Positions 1-8,454 are shown, counted from the first letter of the stretch. The stretch is 64,000 bases of DNA from DASUAS01 sp963819475 (GCA_963819475.1 CAWFWE010000003.1:1-64000); one strand, 5' to 3'. A program made the numbers and translations. The notes: generated by a model not told the origin, from the letters alone.

Positions 1-1484
1 CCAGGAGCCGCGCTCGTGTGCGCCGACTGAGCACGTCGTCGAGCGTGCGCGCCATCTCGTGGCGGACCGCGTAGCGCGCCTCGGCGCGCAGGTAGGGCAG
101 GCCGGGCACGAGGGCTTCGCCGAGGTCGGGATCGTCGGCGACGAGGCCGAGCACCGCCTCGGCGTCGGTGCCGAAGCGGCCGGTGAGGTGTTCGTGGGCG
201 CTCGGCTCCAGCGCGGCGACCGGCGGCGCCAGCCCCTCGCCGCCGAACAGGCGCAGGTGCTTCGTACGCGACGGGCGGCCTCGCTCGCCGAGCACCCCGA
301 GCGCAGCGTCGACCGCGTCGGCCGCCATCCGCCGGTACGTGGTGAGCTTGCCGCCGGTGACGGTGATCACCCCGCTCGGTGCGGTGCGCACCGAGTGCCG
401 CCGCGAGAGGTCGGCGGTGCGGGTGCCGTGGCCGGTGCGCAGGAGGGGCCGGAGGCCGGCCCACGTCCCGATCACGTCGGACTCGGTGAGCTTCTCGTCG
501 GTGACGCCGTTGATGGCCGCGAGCAGGTAGTCGACGTCGGCGGGTGTGCATGGCGGGTCGTCGAGCGGGCCGTCGTAGTCGGTGTCGGTGGTGCCGACGT
601 AGGTGGTGTCGCCCCAGGGCACCACGAACACCGAGCGCCGGTCGCCCGCCACCGGCACGATGGCGGCGATGTCGTTGCGCACCTTCGACCACGGCACCGT
701 GATGTGGATGCCCTTGGCCGGTCGGATCGACGCCGGGTGGGTGCTCTCGTCGAGCGCGCGCGACGTCGTCGGCCCACACGCCGGCCGCGTTCACGACGAC
801 CCGGGCTCGCACGACGAGCTCTCGCCCGTCGGCCTCGACCCGCGCGCCGACGGCGCGGTCACCGTCCTTCTCGATGCCCCGCACCGGCACGTAGTTGGCG
901 ATGGCCGCACCGTGCACCGCCGCGGTGCGGGCGATGGTGAGCGTGAGGCGGGCGTCGTCGGCCTGGGCGTCGTAGTACACGTACGCACCCGCGAGGCGGT
1001 CGCGGGCGAGCGTGGGCATGTGCGCCAGCGCGGCGTCGACCGTGATGCGGTGGTGACGCCTCCCGATGCGCAGGCCGCCGGTCAGGTCGTACATCCAGAG
1101 CGCGCTGCCGAGCACCCGGGCGAGCCGGCGGTCGATCACCCCACCCCGGGCCAGGATCGGGACCAGGAAGGGGAGCACCCGCACGAGGTGGGGCGCGTTC
1201 TCGAGCGCCCGTTGCCGCTCGTACAGCGCCTCGTACACGAGGCGGAACTCGCGTTGCTGCAGGTACCGCAGCCCGCCGTGCACGAGCTTCGAGCTCTTCG
1301 AGCTGGTGCCGGAGGCGAAGTCGTCCCGCTCCACCAGCGCGGTGCGCAGCCCGCGGCTGGCGGCGTCGAGCGCCACGCCCGCCCCGGTGATGCCACCGCC
1401 GACGACGAGGACGTCGAACCGCTCGTCGCCGAGGCGCTGCAGCGACGCGGCGCGCTCGAAGCCATCTGTGGACCGGCTGGTCAC
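1..1484 (-). CDS. glpD: Aerobic glycerol-3-phosphate dehydrogenase, 3' end outside window, one frameshift
   Basis: FAD-dependent oxidation of sn-glycerol 3-phosphate to dihydroxyacetone phosphate at the membrane. The GTG start at 1484 gives a product with the dinucleotide-binding motif VVGGGITGAG near residue 25, then FASGTSSKSSKLVHGGLRYL, the GlpD signature. Further on, VVPWGDTTYVGTTDTDYDG and VITVTGGKLTTYRRMA are typical of GlpD. The frame changes inside a GCGCGC run at about 754-762: before it reads NAAGVWADDV, after it ALDESTHPASIRPAKGIH. One extra base explains this. The C-terminal end lies beyond base 1. A -10-like TAACCT at 1491-1496 (minus) sits 6 nt before the start. Family identity is secure; whether the frameshift is real or a sequencing error is open. 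Confidence 0.9.
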   Translation of the reverse strand, partial: MTSRSTDGFERAASLQRLGDERFDVLVVGGGITGAGVALDAASRGLRTALVERDDFASGTSSKSSKLVHGGLRYLQQREFRLVYEALYERQRALENAPHLVRVLPFLVPILARGGVIDRRLARVLGSALWMYDLTGGLRIGRRHHRITVDAALAHMPTLARDRLAGAYVYYDAQADDARLTLTIARTAAVHGAAIANYVPVRGIEKDGDRAVGARVEADGRELVVRARVVVNAAGVWADDVARARREHPPGVDPTGQGHPHHGAVVEGAQRHRRHRAGGGRPALGVRGALGRHHLRRHHRHRLRRPARRPAMHTRRRRLPARGHQRRHRREAHRVRRDRDVGRPPAPPAHRPRHPHRRPLAAALGAHRTERGDHRHRRQAHHVPADGGRRGRRCARGARRARPPVAYEAPAPVRRRGAGAAGRRAGAERPRTPHRPLRHRRRGGARPRRRRSRPRRSPRARPALPARRGALRGPPRDGAHARRRAQSAHTSAAP

Positions 1485-1490
1485 CCGGCC

Positions 1491-1496
1491 AGGTTA
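1491..1496 (-). promoter_or_regulatory. -10 box of leaderless-type promoter for glpD
   Basis: TAACCT on the minus strand ends 6 nt before the GTG start. This is the TANNNT spacing seen before many genes in this window and known for leaderless actinobacterial mRNAs. No convincing -35 was found. Confidence 0.45.
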
Positions 1497-1528
1497 CCGG
1501 CTGGTAACCGGCCACTCGCCGCCCTTCA

Positions 1529-2128
1529 CTACTCGGTCGCTCGTTGCGGCGCGGGGTACCCGCGCCGCGGCCACTCGCTCCCTGGCGCCCGGTGGGCGGC
1601 GGGCGCGGTGCGCCACGTGAGGAGCATGGCGCAGCCGAACACCGTGGCGACGCCGATGAGGACCGCCGACGCGGTGGGGAGGAGGTCGGTGGCGTCGGTC
1701 CCCGCGGCGAGCAGGTGGACGGTCACCACGGCCAGGAGCACGTAGCTGAGCATGTGGGTGCCGCGCCACACCCGCGGCGACAACCGGCGGCGGGCCAACG
1801 ACGTGCCCTCGACCACGAGCAGCACGTACATGCCGACGATGCCCCAGGCCACCGCGACCGGGTGCCACGTCGAGACCATCGGCACGAGCACGTCGGCGAC
1901 GCCGAAGTCGACGAAGCCGTCGGCGAGGATCGCGACCACGTGGACCGCGACGAAGGCGATGGCCAGCGCGCTCAGGTACCGGTGCGCGGAGAGCATCCAG
2001 GCCGGCGACGGTCGCCGGCCGAAGGTGCGGAGCGCGTGCAGGAGGCCCCAGGTGCAGGACGCCACCACGAGTCCCCACGCGACCAGCCCGCTGGCGCGAG
2101 CCACGTACCACCAGAAGTGGGAGGCCAC
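1529..2128 (-). CDS. Ferric-reductase-like transmembrane (cytochrome b-type) protein
   Basis: A 199-residue integral membrane protein with about six hydrophobic helices. Histidines fall inside helices (HRYLSALAIAFVAVHVVAI, WRGTHMLSYVLLAVVTVHLLAAG), the arrangement of heme-ligating His pairs in the ferric reductase-like transmembrane family (YedZ/MsrQ-like). By family it would carry electrons through the membrane; the partner is unknown. The GTG start at 2128 directly abuts the TAG of the upstream small membrane protein, so the two are almost certainly co-transcribed and translationally coupled. The C-terminal tail is basic and proline-rich. The substrate cannot be told from sequence. Confidence 0.7.
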   Translation of the reverse strand: MASHFWWYVARASGLVAWGLVVASCTWGLLHALRTFGRRPSPAWMLSAHRYLSALAIAFVAVHVVAILADGFVDFGVADVLVPMVSTWHPVAVAWGIVGMYVLLVVEGTSLARRRLSPRVWRGTHMLSYVLLAVVTVHLLAAGTDATDLLPTASAVLIGVATVFGCAMLLTWRTAPAAHRAPGSEWPRRGYPAPQRATE

Positions 2129-2398
2129 CTAGCTGCCGCCGGTCCGGGTCTGGGGCTGGGGCTGGTTCTGCGAGCCGCTCGTGCCGTTCCCGCCGTACGG
2201 CATGGCACCGCGGTCAGCGCCGTTCGGCGCCGACGACGGGTCGACCGCCGAGCTCGAGGACGAGGTGCCCGTCGACCCCGGCGTGGCGTCGGCGCGGTGA
2301 TCGCGCGCCGCCATGAACCCTGCGAGCACGCCGGCCACGGCGACGCTGACCCCGGCCGCCGCGACCTTGCCGTGCATGCTGAGCGTCCGACGCGCCAT
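2129..2398 (-). CDS. Small membrane-anchored protein of unknown function
   Basis: An 89-residue protein: short basic N-terminus, one hydrophobic segment (residues about 10-28, KVAAAGVSVAVAGVLAGFM), then a Ser/Gly/Gln/Pro-rich low-complexity tail, presumably extracytoplasmic. The tail has no cysteine or recognisable domain. It ends exactly where the ferric-reductase-like gene begins (TAG then GTG), which suggests a small accessory or anchoring partner of that membrane redox protein. I do not recognise the family. Codon use is GC-rich as in its neighbours. Confidence 0.6.
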   Translation of the reverse strand: MARRTLSMHGKVAAAGVSVAVAGVLAGFMAARDHRADATPGSTGTSSSSSAVDPSSAPNGADRGAMPYGGNGTSGSQNQPQPQTRTGGS

Positions 2399-2459
2399 AC
2401 CGGCGATTGTCGTCGCCCTTGGTAAAGATTCGCTGAGGATCCCGTGAGCGGCGGGCGAG

Positions 2460-2804
2460 CTAGATGACGACGCCCGGGAGGCCGTCGGAGGCCACCACGT
2501 CGTAGTCCTCGGCGGCCCACGCGCGCATGCCGCCGTCGAGGTTCACCGCGTCGTACCCTGCCTGCAGCAACGCCGCGGCCACGGCGTGCGACCGGCTCCC
2601 GGAGCGGCAGATGGCGACGATACGCCCGGTCCGCGGCAATTCGCCGACTCGCGCGGTGAGGTCGCCCATCGGGATCCAGGTCGCCTCCGGCGCGTGGCCC
2701 GCCTCCCACTCGTCGGCCTCACGCACGTCGAGGAGCACGGCGCCCGCTTCCACGAGGCCATGGCCCTCCTCGGCGCTCACCTCGGGCACCGTCTCGGCGC
2801 TCAT
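2460..2804 (-). CDS. Rhodanese-domain protein
   Basis: A single rhodanese domain of 114 residues, cytoplasmic (no signal peptide). LLDVREADEWEAGHAPEATWIPMG is the typical N-terminal half, and the active-site loop CRSGSRSHAVA supplies the catalytic Cys, followed by LDGGMRAWA. Such stand-alone domains transfer sulfane sulfur from thiosulfate or persulfide donors to thiols. An AGG-type Shine-Dalgarno (GGAGGTCG) sits about 5 nt before the ATG at 2804. The physiological acceptor is unknown. It is transcribed away from the secreted-protein/GGDEF operon, with a roughly 290-bp regulatory region between them. Confidence 0.85.
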   Translation of the reverse strand: MSAETVPEVSAEEGHGLVEAGAVLLDVREADEWEAGHAPEATWIPMGDLTARVGELPRTGRIVAICRSGSRSHAVAAALLQAGYDAVNLDGGMRAWAAEDYDVVASDGLPGVVI

Positions 2805-2960
2805 CGCACGACCTCCGTTCGCGTCGGTGACGGGCAGCCAGCACGCATCCCCGCACCGTACCGCCGGAGAAAGGCCCTCCAGGTCGGGTCGGGAACGGAC
2901 GACACAAGAAGTACCTGGCCGTCCTTTGGGAATCGCTTTCCTTGAAAAATCCGCCTCAGT

Positions 2961-3007
2961 GTGACAAGTTTCACTCTAGGTAGTCGTATGATTGCTGAGA
3001 GTGAGAA
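2961..3007 (+). promoter_or_regulatory. Putative promoter flanked by an inverted repeat, upstream of the 3093 operon
   Basis: The 2805-3092 gap is unusually AT-rich in its second half. A good -10 hexamer, TATGAT, lies at 2987-2992. It sits between the arms of a perfect 7-bp inverted repeat, TCACTCT (2971-2977) and AGAGTGA (2998-3004). GTGACA at 2961-2966 is a possible -35 but its spacing (20 nt) is long. The repeat could be an operator. An 8-C run follows at about 3012-3019. Transcription start and regulator are not known. Confidence 0.4.
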
Positions 3008-3092
3008 GTTGCCCCCCCCACGGGCGACGCCACCTCACCTGACATCCACATCCGAAGACTCCCACTTCCCCTGAACCCACGGCAGGAGACAC

Positions 3093-3878
3093 ATGGGACC
3101 CCGGCGCACGTCGCTCGTTCTGGCTCTGCTGGCCCTCGGACTGCTCGTCGCGTCCGCGGGCGTCGCGGCAGCCTGTGCGGACGCGCCGGTGGGCTCGGGG
3201 TCGGCCGGATCCAGCGTGGCGGCCCAGGACTCCTCGGCGGCCCAGGGTGGGCAGGGGAGCGACCACGCGTCCGGCGACGCGGGCCAGGCACCGGGGCAGG
3301 GCACCGTCGGTGGGACCGGCAACGGCTCCGGCGCCACCGGCTCGGGTGGAGACAGCACGAGAACGTGGATCGACGGCCATTCCTGTTGCGTCACCGGGAG
3401 CTCCGGTGGTGACGGTGGGAATGGCGTCGAAGGATCGAGTGTCGGCACCCCGCCGGCACCCGCAGAGGCGCCGCCAGCGACCGCGAGCGGACCCGCCCCC
3501 GACGCGGTCGCGGCGGCGCCCATCTCCACCCCGGCGGAGCAGGTGTTCTCGCCGGCCTTCGTGCCGGCGGTGGGCGGCGGAGGCACGAGCGCGGCGCCCG
3601 CCGCCGCGCTCGTCACCACGCCGGCACCCGCGAACGCGTCGGTCTCGTTGGGCGACCTGCCCGACCTCGGTTCGATCGGCAAGGTCGCGCCGACGGCCGC
3701 CGCCGGCTCCTCGGTGGCCCGCACGCTGCTGTCGACCGGCACCGGACGCCCGATCGCCATCGTCCTCGGGCTGCTCGGCGCCATCCTCCTGTTCCTCTCG
3801 ATCCACCGGCGGGTCGACCGGAGCGACCCGAAGCTGGCCGCGGCCAACGCGGTGCCGGACGTCGCCCGGTTCCGGTGA
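3093..3878 (+). CDS. Secreted Ala/Gly/Ser-rich protein with C-terminal membrane anchor
   Basis: A 261-residue protein with a clear N-terminal signal peptide (hydrophobic residues about 7-27, ending AAACADA). A long low-complexity Gly/Ser/Ala/Pro region follows, with a vicinal Cys pair (GHSCCVTG). A C-terminal hydrophobic helix (IAIVLGLLGAILLFLSI) then precedes a basic cytoplasmic tail. The layout resembles a wall-spanning or surface-exposed anchored protein, but there is no LPXTG motif. An AGGAG ribosome site precedes the ATG. The stop overlaps the GTG of the diguanylate cyclase (GTGA), so the two are translationally coupled. A role as sensor or input for the cyclase is inference; I recognise no family. 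Confidence 0.7.
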   Translation: MGPRRTSLVLALLALGLLVASAGVAAACADAPVGSGSAGSSVAAQDSSAAQGGQGSDHASGDAGQAPGQGTVGGTGNGSGATGSGGDSTRTWIDGHSCCVTGSSGGDGGNGVEGSSVGTPPAPAEAPPATASGPAPDAVAAAPISTPAEQVFSPAFVPAVGGGGTSAAPAAALVTTPAPANASVSLGDLPDLGSIGKVAPTAAAGSSVARTLLSTGTGRPIAIVLGLLGAILLFLSIHRRVDRSDPKLAAANAVPDVARFR

Positions 3879-5437
3879 ACGCCGACCAACGCTCCACTGG
3901 TTCGCCGGTCTCCGACCGTCTGCTCGTCCTGCAGTTCGTCCGGCTGCTGATCGTCGCCGCCCTCCTCGTGGTCCCCGTCGCCGCGGGGACCGCCATCGGC
4001 GCGCCGGTGGCGATCGCGCTGGTGTACCTGGTGTTCGTCGCCGCGGTGGAGGTCGCCCGGCGGTGGGCGCCCCACCGCATGGCTGCGTTGATGTCGTGGA
4101 CGGTGCTGGTCGACGGCGCCGCGGTCTGCCTGGCGGTGGCCGTGACCGGTGGGTACCGCAGCCCCCTGCTGTTCCTGGTGTTCCTCGACGTGATGGCGGT
4201 GACGCTGGTCGCCTCGTACCGCACCGGCCTCAAGCTGGCGCTCTGGTGCGCGCTGCTGCTGCTCCTCGCCCACGCCGCGGCCGACGCCGGCATCATCGAG
4301 GAACATGGTGTCGTCGACGACCGGGTCGCGGTGGTGAGTGCCGCCACCTTCCTGCTGTTCGCAGCGAGCGCGGCCCTGTTCTCCGCCGTCAACGAGCGGG
4401 CGCTGCGGCACAGCCGGTCGCAGCTCGAGCTGCTCGTCGAGCTGGGGGCCGAGCTCGAGCGGGCGCTCCGCCACGACGACGTGGTGGCGACGCTCGTCCG
4501 GCACTCGTGCGCGCGCCTGGGGTTCACCCGCGCGGTGGTGCTCGTCCGCACCGGCAAGGTGTGGGAAGGCGTCCGTGACGACGGTGCGGTCGTGGTGCGG
4601 CTGCACTCGCCGGACCGGTCGGCGCCGCTGGTCCACGCGGCATGGGCATCGGGCACGCCCATGCTCGTGCGCGTCGTCGACGACGACCTGCTCGACCTGG
4701 TGCTGCCCAACGCGCACAACGTCGTCGTCGCCCCGGTCGCGGTCGACGGCGAGGACCTCGGCATCGCGGTGGCCGAGTGGGGTGGCGGCGCCGACGCGCG
4801 CATCCCCACGTCGACCGTGCAGTCGCTCGCCCAGGCGTCGACGCACACCGCGCTGGCGCTGCGCAACGCCCGTCTGCTCGACGAGATCGAGCGGCTGGCG
4901 ACGCGAGACTCGCTCACCGGCCTCGCCAACCGTCGCCTGTTCGACGAGTCGCTCCGCCGGGAGGCGGCGCGCTCGCAGCGGCTCGGCTCGCCGTTGAGCC
5001 TCCTCGTGCTCGACGTCGACCACTTCAAGCAGGTGAACGACAGCTACGGCCACCAGACCGGTGACGACGTGCTCTGCGAGGTCGCCGACGCGCTCGTCAC
5101 CAACACCAAGAACTTCGACGTGGCGGCCCGCTACGGCGGCGATGAGTTCGTCGTGCTCCTCCCCGGCTGCAGTCGCGAAGACGCGATCGGCGTGGCGCAG
5201 CGCGTCCGCAACGAGATCGCCCGCCGGGTGGGAGAGGCGCCGGTGACCATCAGCGGCGGCATCGCCACCATGCCCGACAACGCGGCCGACGCGGAGCGGC
5301 TGATGGCCGCGGCCGACGCCGCGCTCTACGAGGCCAAGCGCACCGGTCGCGACCGCGTGGCGAGCTCCGGGCGCGGGCTCGAGATCGCGGCGCCGCCCGT
5401 GCTCAGCTGGTCGGCACCGCTCGCCCGCGGCGCCTGA
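3875..5437 (+). CDS. Membrane GAF-GGDEF diguanylate cyclase
   Basis: A 520-residue protein with about six N-terminal transmembrane helices (residues about 17-165), a GAF-like domain (about 185-330) and a GGDEF domain (about 340-500). The domain starts RDSLTGLANRRLFDE and carries the intact catalytic motif RYGGDEF near residue 419, so it should make cyclic di-GMP from two GTP. The inhibitory I-site position five residues before GGDEF reads KNFD rather than RxxD, which suggests weak or absent product inhibition. No EAL domain is present. The GTG start overlaps the stop of the upstream secreted protein by 4 bp, implying a shared signalling role. Confidence 0.9.
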   Translation: MNADQRSTGSPVSDRLLVLQFVRLLIVAALLVVPVAAGTAIGAPVAIALVYLVFVAAVEVARRWAPHRMAALMSWTVLVDGAAVCLAVAVTGGYRSPLLFLVFLDVMAVTLVASYRTGLKLALWCALLLLLAHAAADAGIIEEHGVVDDRVAVVSAATFLLFAASAALFSAVNERALRHSRSQLELLVELGAELERALRHDDVVATLVRHSCARLGFTRAVVLVRTGKVWEGVRDDGAVVVRLHSPDRSAPLVHAAWASGTPMLVRVVDDDLLDLVLPNAHNVVVAPVAVDGEDLGIAVAEWGGGADARIPTSTVQSLAQASTHTALALRNARLLDEIERLATRDSLTGLANRRLFDESLRREAARSQRLGSPLSLLVLDVDHFKQVNDSYGHQTGDDVLCEVADALVTNTKNFDVAARYGGDEFVVLLPGCSREDAIGVAQRVRNEIARRVGEAPVTISGGIATMPDNAADAERLMAAADAALYEAKRTGRDRVASSGRGLEIAAPPVLSWSAPLARGA

Positions 5438-5480
5438 GCCCCGCCCCCGCTCCCGGCGGATCTGACGCGGGACCCGTCGG

Positions 5481-6152
5481 TCAGTCGCCGCCGGGCTGTG
5501 GGTCGCCCACGTCGAACCACCACCGGGCCAGCTGCTCCATCTCCCGCACCGTCGCCCGGAGCTCGTCGGTGACCGGGCCGGGGTGGCGCTGGGCGAGGAC
5601 GAGGGCGAGCGACCGGTAGTACCAGAGCTGGTCGACCGCGCCGGCGTGGAACCGCTGCCACACCTCGGGACCGTGCCGGCGGAGGTCGGCGACGATCGAG
5701 CGGGCGTTGGCGAGCGCGTCGGCGGCCTTGACCCGCAGCACGGCGGTGGGTGTGTCGGGGTCGCGGAGGTGCGTGATGGACTCCTCCTTGCGCGCCCGCC
5801 AGGTGGACGCGTCGCGCGGGCCCGCGTGCTTCTTCGTCGGCAACCGGCCGTCGAGGGTCTCGGTGCATCCTTCGACGATCCGCGCCACCTTGCGCCCGAA
5901 CCGGCGCCGGATCTTCTTCGGCTTCACGTGCGCGTCCTCGATCGCGTCGTGGAGGAGGCCGGCGATCGCCTCGGACTCGGTGCCGCCGTCTTCGAGCACG
6001 AGCGCGCTGACCTCGAGCAGGTGCGCGACGTACGGCACGTCGCCGCCCTTGCGCGTCTGGGCGTCGTGCAGCTCGGTGACCCACTCCACCGCCCGCACGA
6101 ACCGGGGACCGGGGACCGTCACCGGTCGCGACGGCTCGCCGTCAGCCCCCAT
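5481..6152 (-). CDS. HD-domain phosphohydrolase resembling (p)ppGpp hydrolases
   Basis: A 223-residue cytoplasmic protein dominated by an HD domain. PYVAHLLEVSALV supplies the first His, AGLLHDAIEDA the HD pair with the ED that follows it in RelA/SpoT/Mesh1 hydrolases, and VKAADALANARSI the distal Asp. It has no synthetase, TGS or ACT domain, so it resembles a small alarmone hydrolase rather than a full Rel. The start overlaps the 3' end of mltG by 11 bp, so it is translated from the same message. Substrate specificity is inferred from motifs; another nucleotide phosphate is possible. Confidence 0.75.
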   Translation of the reverse strand: MGADGEPSRPVTVPGPRFVRAVEWVTELHDAQTRKGGDVPYVAHLLEVSALVLEDGGTESEAIAGLLHDAIEDAHVKPKKIRRRFGRKVARIVEGCTETLDGRLPTKKHAGPRDASTWRARKEESITHLRDPDTPTAVLRVKAADALANARSIVADLRRHGPEVWQRFHAGAVDQLWYYRSLALVLAQRHPGPVTDELRATVREMEQLARWWFDVGDPQPGGD

Positions 6153-7221
6153 TGCGGGCCTTGGCGACGTTCTTCTCGTGCTCCTGCAGCGTGGTCGCGT
6201 AGTAGGTCTTCCCGTTCGCGTCCGACACGTAGTACTTGTACGGCACCGGTGCCGGTGCCAGTGCGGCCTTGAGTGCCACCTCGCTCACCGTCTTGATCGG
6301 GGTGGGCGTCAGCCCGGTGACCTTGTAGGTGTTGTACGGCGAGTCGATCTTGCGGTCGGCGTCGGTCGGCACCGGCGGGCACCCGCCCTTGGCGTAGCAG
6401 AGGGTGGCGTCGATCTGCAGCGGCGTGTTGTCCTTCAGGCGGTTCACGATCACCGCCGAGATGAGCGGCGCGTCGTCGACGCTCCCGGCCTCGGCCTCGA
6501 TCAGCGACGCGGTGACGATCGCCCGGTACGGCGACTGGCCGCCGTTGGCCGGGCCCGATCCGGCGAGGCCGAGGGCATCGGCCTTGGCGTCGAACTGGGT
6601 GACGATCTTCTGGAGGATCTGCGCCTCGTCGTCGTTGGCGCCGATGAAGTACGTGTCGGGCCACGTGAGGCCCTCGAGCGAGTTCACGAGTGCCGGCTCG
6701 TACTTCGAGCGGATGGTGCCGGAGGCGGCGGCGGCGAGGAACGCCTGCGCGCTCTTGCCCTCGAGCTTGCCCACCCGCTCGGCGATCTGGCCGAGGGTGA
6801 GCCCGGGCGGGAGCAGGAGCTTGAGGTCGGGCACGATCCGGCGGGGCCCGCCCCGCAGTGTGTCGAGCGCCTCCCGCGGCGTGCTGTTCTCGACGAAGTC
6901 GTACCGTCCGGCCTTGTAGGCGCCGGCGAAACCGGCGCTGGTGGCGACCTGCTGGAACGCCGCCGACGAGTCGATCACGCCTGCCTGCTGCAGTGCGTCG
7001 CCCACCTGCGCCGGGTTCCACCCCGGCTGGATCTCGACCGGGACGTCGGCGTTCCCCGCGGTGGAATTCTCCACGTTGCTCAACACCCAGAGCGACGCCA
7101 CCGCGAGGGGCGTCAGCAGGACGATCACCACGCAGAACGTGGCCAGGTTGCGGCGGTAGAGGCGCATCCGCTCCGCCCCTCGTCGCCCGCGCGAAGCGGT
7201 CCACTCGGGTTGCGAAGGCAT
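6142..7221 (-). CDS. mltG: Endolytic murein transglycosylase MltG (YceG)
   Basis: A 359-residue protein with a short cytoplasmic N-terminus, one transmembrane helix (about residues 28-50), a LysM-like region and the YceG catalytic domain. Diagnostic blocks are SLIEAEAGS with the catalytic Glu near residue 240, LQIDATLCYA, SPYNTYKVTGLTPTPI and YYVSDANGKTYYATTLQEHEKNV. It cleaves nascent glycan strands at the outer face of the membrane and so sets strand length. A TAGCAT -10 box ends 6 nt before the ATG. The gene is followed by, and overlaps, the HD hydrolase. It is not next to the usual aroE/ruvX neighbours here. Confidence 0.93.
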   Translation of the reverse strand: MPSQPEWTASRGRRGAERMRLYRRNLATFCVVIVLLTPLAVASLWVLSNVENSTAGNADVPVEIQPGWNPAQVGDALQQAGVIDSSAAFQQVATSAGFAGAYKAGRYDFVENSTPREALDTLRGGPRRIVPDLKLLLPPGLTLGQIAERVGKLEGKSAQAFLAAAASGTIRSKYEPALVNSLEGLTWPDTYFIGANDDEAQILQKIVTQFDAKADALGLAGSGPANGGQSPYRAIVTASLIEAEAGSVDDAPLISAVIVNRLKDNTPLQIDATLCYAKGGCPPVPTDADRKIDSPYNTYKVTGLTPTPIKTVSEVALKAALAPAPVPYKYYVSDANGKTYYATTLQEHEKNVAKARNGG

Positions 7222-7227
7222 CGGCGC

Positions 7228-7233
7228 ATGCTA
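7228..7233 (-). promoter_or_regulatory. -10 box of leaderless-type promoter for mltG
   Basis: TAGCAT on the minus strand lies 6 nt before the ATG at 7221, matching the TANNNT-N6-start pattern recurring in this window. Confidence 0.45.
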
Positions 7234-7305
7234 CCGAGCGGCTGACGCAACCCCTTCGCGTCCCCCTCTCGGGCCTGCGGTACGAGGGCGCGCGAGACTC
7301 CCGGC

Positions 7306-8142
7306 ATGCGCTTCGGACTCAAGACCGCACCTCAGAACACCACGTGGGCCGACATGCTCGCGGTGTGGCAGGCCGCCGACGGAATCGAGCTGTTCGAGTC
7401 GGCCTGGACCTTCGACCACTTCTACCCGATCTTCACCGACGACGTCAGCGGCCCGTGCCTGGAGGGGTGGGTCACCACCACCGCCCTGGCCCAGGCGACG
7501 CGCCGGCTGCGCGTCGGTGTGCTCGTCACCGGCCTGCCGTACCGGCACCCGGCAGTGCTCGCCAACATGGCCGCCGCGCTCGACATCGTGTCCGGCGGTC
7601 GGTTGGAGCTCGGCATCGGCGCGGGGTGGAACGAGGTCGAGGCGAAGGCCTACGGCATCGACCTGCACCCGACGCTCACCGAGCGCTTCGACGCCTTCGA
7701 CGAGGGGTGCGAGGCGATCATCGGTCTGCTGACCAACGAGACCACGACCCTCGACGGTCGCTACGTGCAGCTCGTGGACGCGTACTGCAACCCGAAGCCG
7801 GTGCAGCGCCCGCACCCGCCGATCTGCATCGGCGGGCGGGGCGAGCGCCGCACGCTTCGCTCGGTGGCGCGCTTCGCGCAGCACTGGAACTACCCGGGCG
7901 GTCCGGTCGAGGAGTTCGCGACCAAGCTCGACGTGCTGCGCAAGCACTGCGACGAGCTCGGGCGCGACCCGTCGGAGATCACCGTGTCGACGCACCTGCG
8001 CGGCGGCATCGACGAACTCGCGGAGCAGGCGAAGCGCTATGGCGAGGCCGGTCTCGACCTCGGCATCGTGTACCTCCCGCCGCCGCACATCCCCGACGTG
8101 CTCGACGAGATCGCGGCGGCGCTCGCCCCGCTGCGCGACTGA
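7306..8142 (+). CDS. LLM-class F420-dependent oxidoreductase
   Basis: A 278-residue luciferase-like monooxygenase-fold protein. It begins MRFGLKTAPQNTTW, with WTFDHFYPI in the first third, then RLRVGVLVTGLPYRHPAVLANMAAALD and GRLELGIGAGWNEVEAKAYG. The last is the family's characteristic flavin/F420-binding block. HPPICIGGRGERRTLR follows near the middle. Such enzymes transfer hydride from reduced F420 (or FMN) to unknown organic substrates in the cytoplasm. The gene stands alone between mltG and DUF3039. Family is certain; cofactor F420 rather than FMN is inferred from the subfamily and the actinobacterial context. Confidence 0.88.
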   Translation: MRFGLKTAPQNTTWADMLAVWQAADGIELFESAWTFDHFYPIFTDDVSGPCLEGWVTTTALAQATRRLRVGVLVTGLPYRHPAVLANMAAALDIVSGGRLELGIGAGWNEVEAKAYGIDLHPTLTERFDAFDEGCEAIIGLLTNETTTLDGRYVQLVDAYCNPKPVQRPHPPICIGGRGERRTLRSVARFAQHWNYPGGPVEEFATKLDVLRKHCDELGRDPSEITVSTHLRGGIDELAEQAKRYGEAGLDLGIVYLPPPHIPDVLDEIAAALAPLRD

Positions 8143-8155
8143 GAGCCCCGCCGAC

Positions 8156-8419
8156 TCAGAGGGTCCAGCCCGCGGCCTTGCGCTCCACGCAGGTCGGGCA
8201 GATCGGATAGCGCGACGGGTCGCGCGTCGGCACCCACTTCTTGCCGCACAGCGCGACGATCGCTTCCCCGGTCACGTAGGCACGGGCGACGTCGTCCTTG
8301 CGCGCGTAGTGCGCGAACCGGTCGTGGTCGCCGTCATCGGTGTCGACGGGGGCGGGGCGCTCGACGGGCGTCTCCACCGGCGCGATCACGGGCGGCGGGG
8401 CGGTGGTGGTCTCGCTCAC
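8156..8419 (-). CDS. DUF3039 family protein
   Basis: An 87-residue actinobacterial protein. An acidic, proline-rich N-terminus precedes the conserved core DHDRFAHYARKDDVARAYVTGEAIVALCGKKWVP, then YPICPTCVERK. The CPTC pair with the upstream Cys of ALCGKKW suggests a small zinc-binding site. Function is unknown. The start GTG at 8419 is preceded 6 nt upstream by TACTCT. It is divergent from DUF3817, the two -10 boxes lying about 18 bp apart, an arrangement that invites co-regulation. Confidence 0.8.
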   Translation of the reverse strand: MSETTTAPPPVIAPVETPVERPAPVDTDDGDHDRFAHYARKDDVARAYVTGEAIVALCGKKWVPTRDPSRYPICPTCVERKAAGWTL

Positions 8420-8425
8420 CCGGCC

Positions 8426-8454
8426 AGAGTACCGACTGTGGGTCCAGGTAGCCT
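8426..8454. promoter_or_regulatory. Back-to-back leaderless -10 boxes for DUF3039 (minus) and DUF3817 (plus)
   Basis: TACTCT (8426-8431, minus) ends 6 nt before the DUF3039 GTG. TAGCCT (8449-8454, plus) ends 6 nt before the DUF3817 GTG. The two divergent genes are only 41 bp apart, so their -35 regions must overlap the opposing promoter. Confidence 0.45.
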
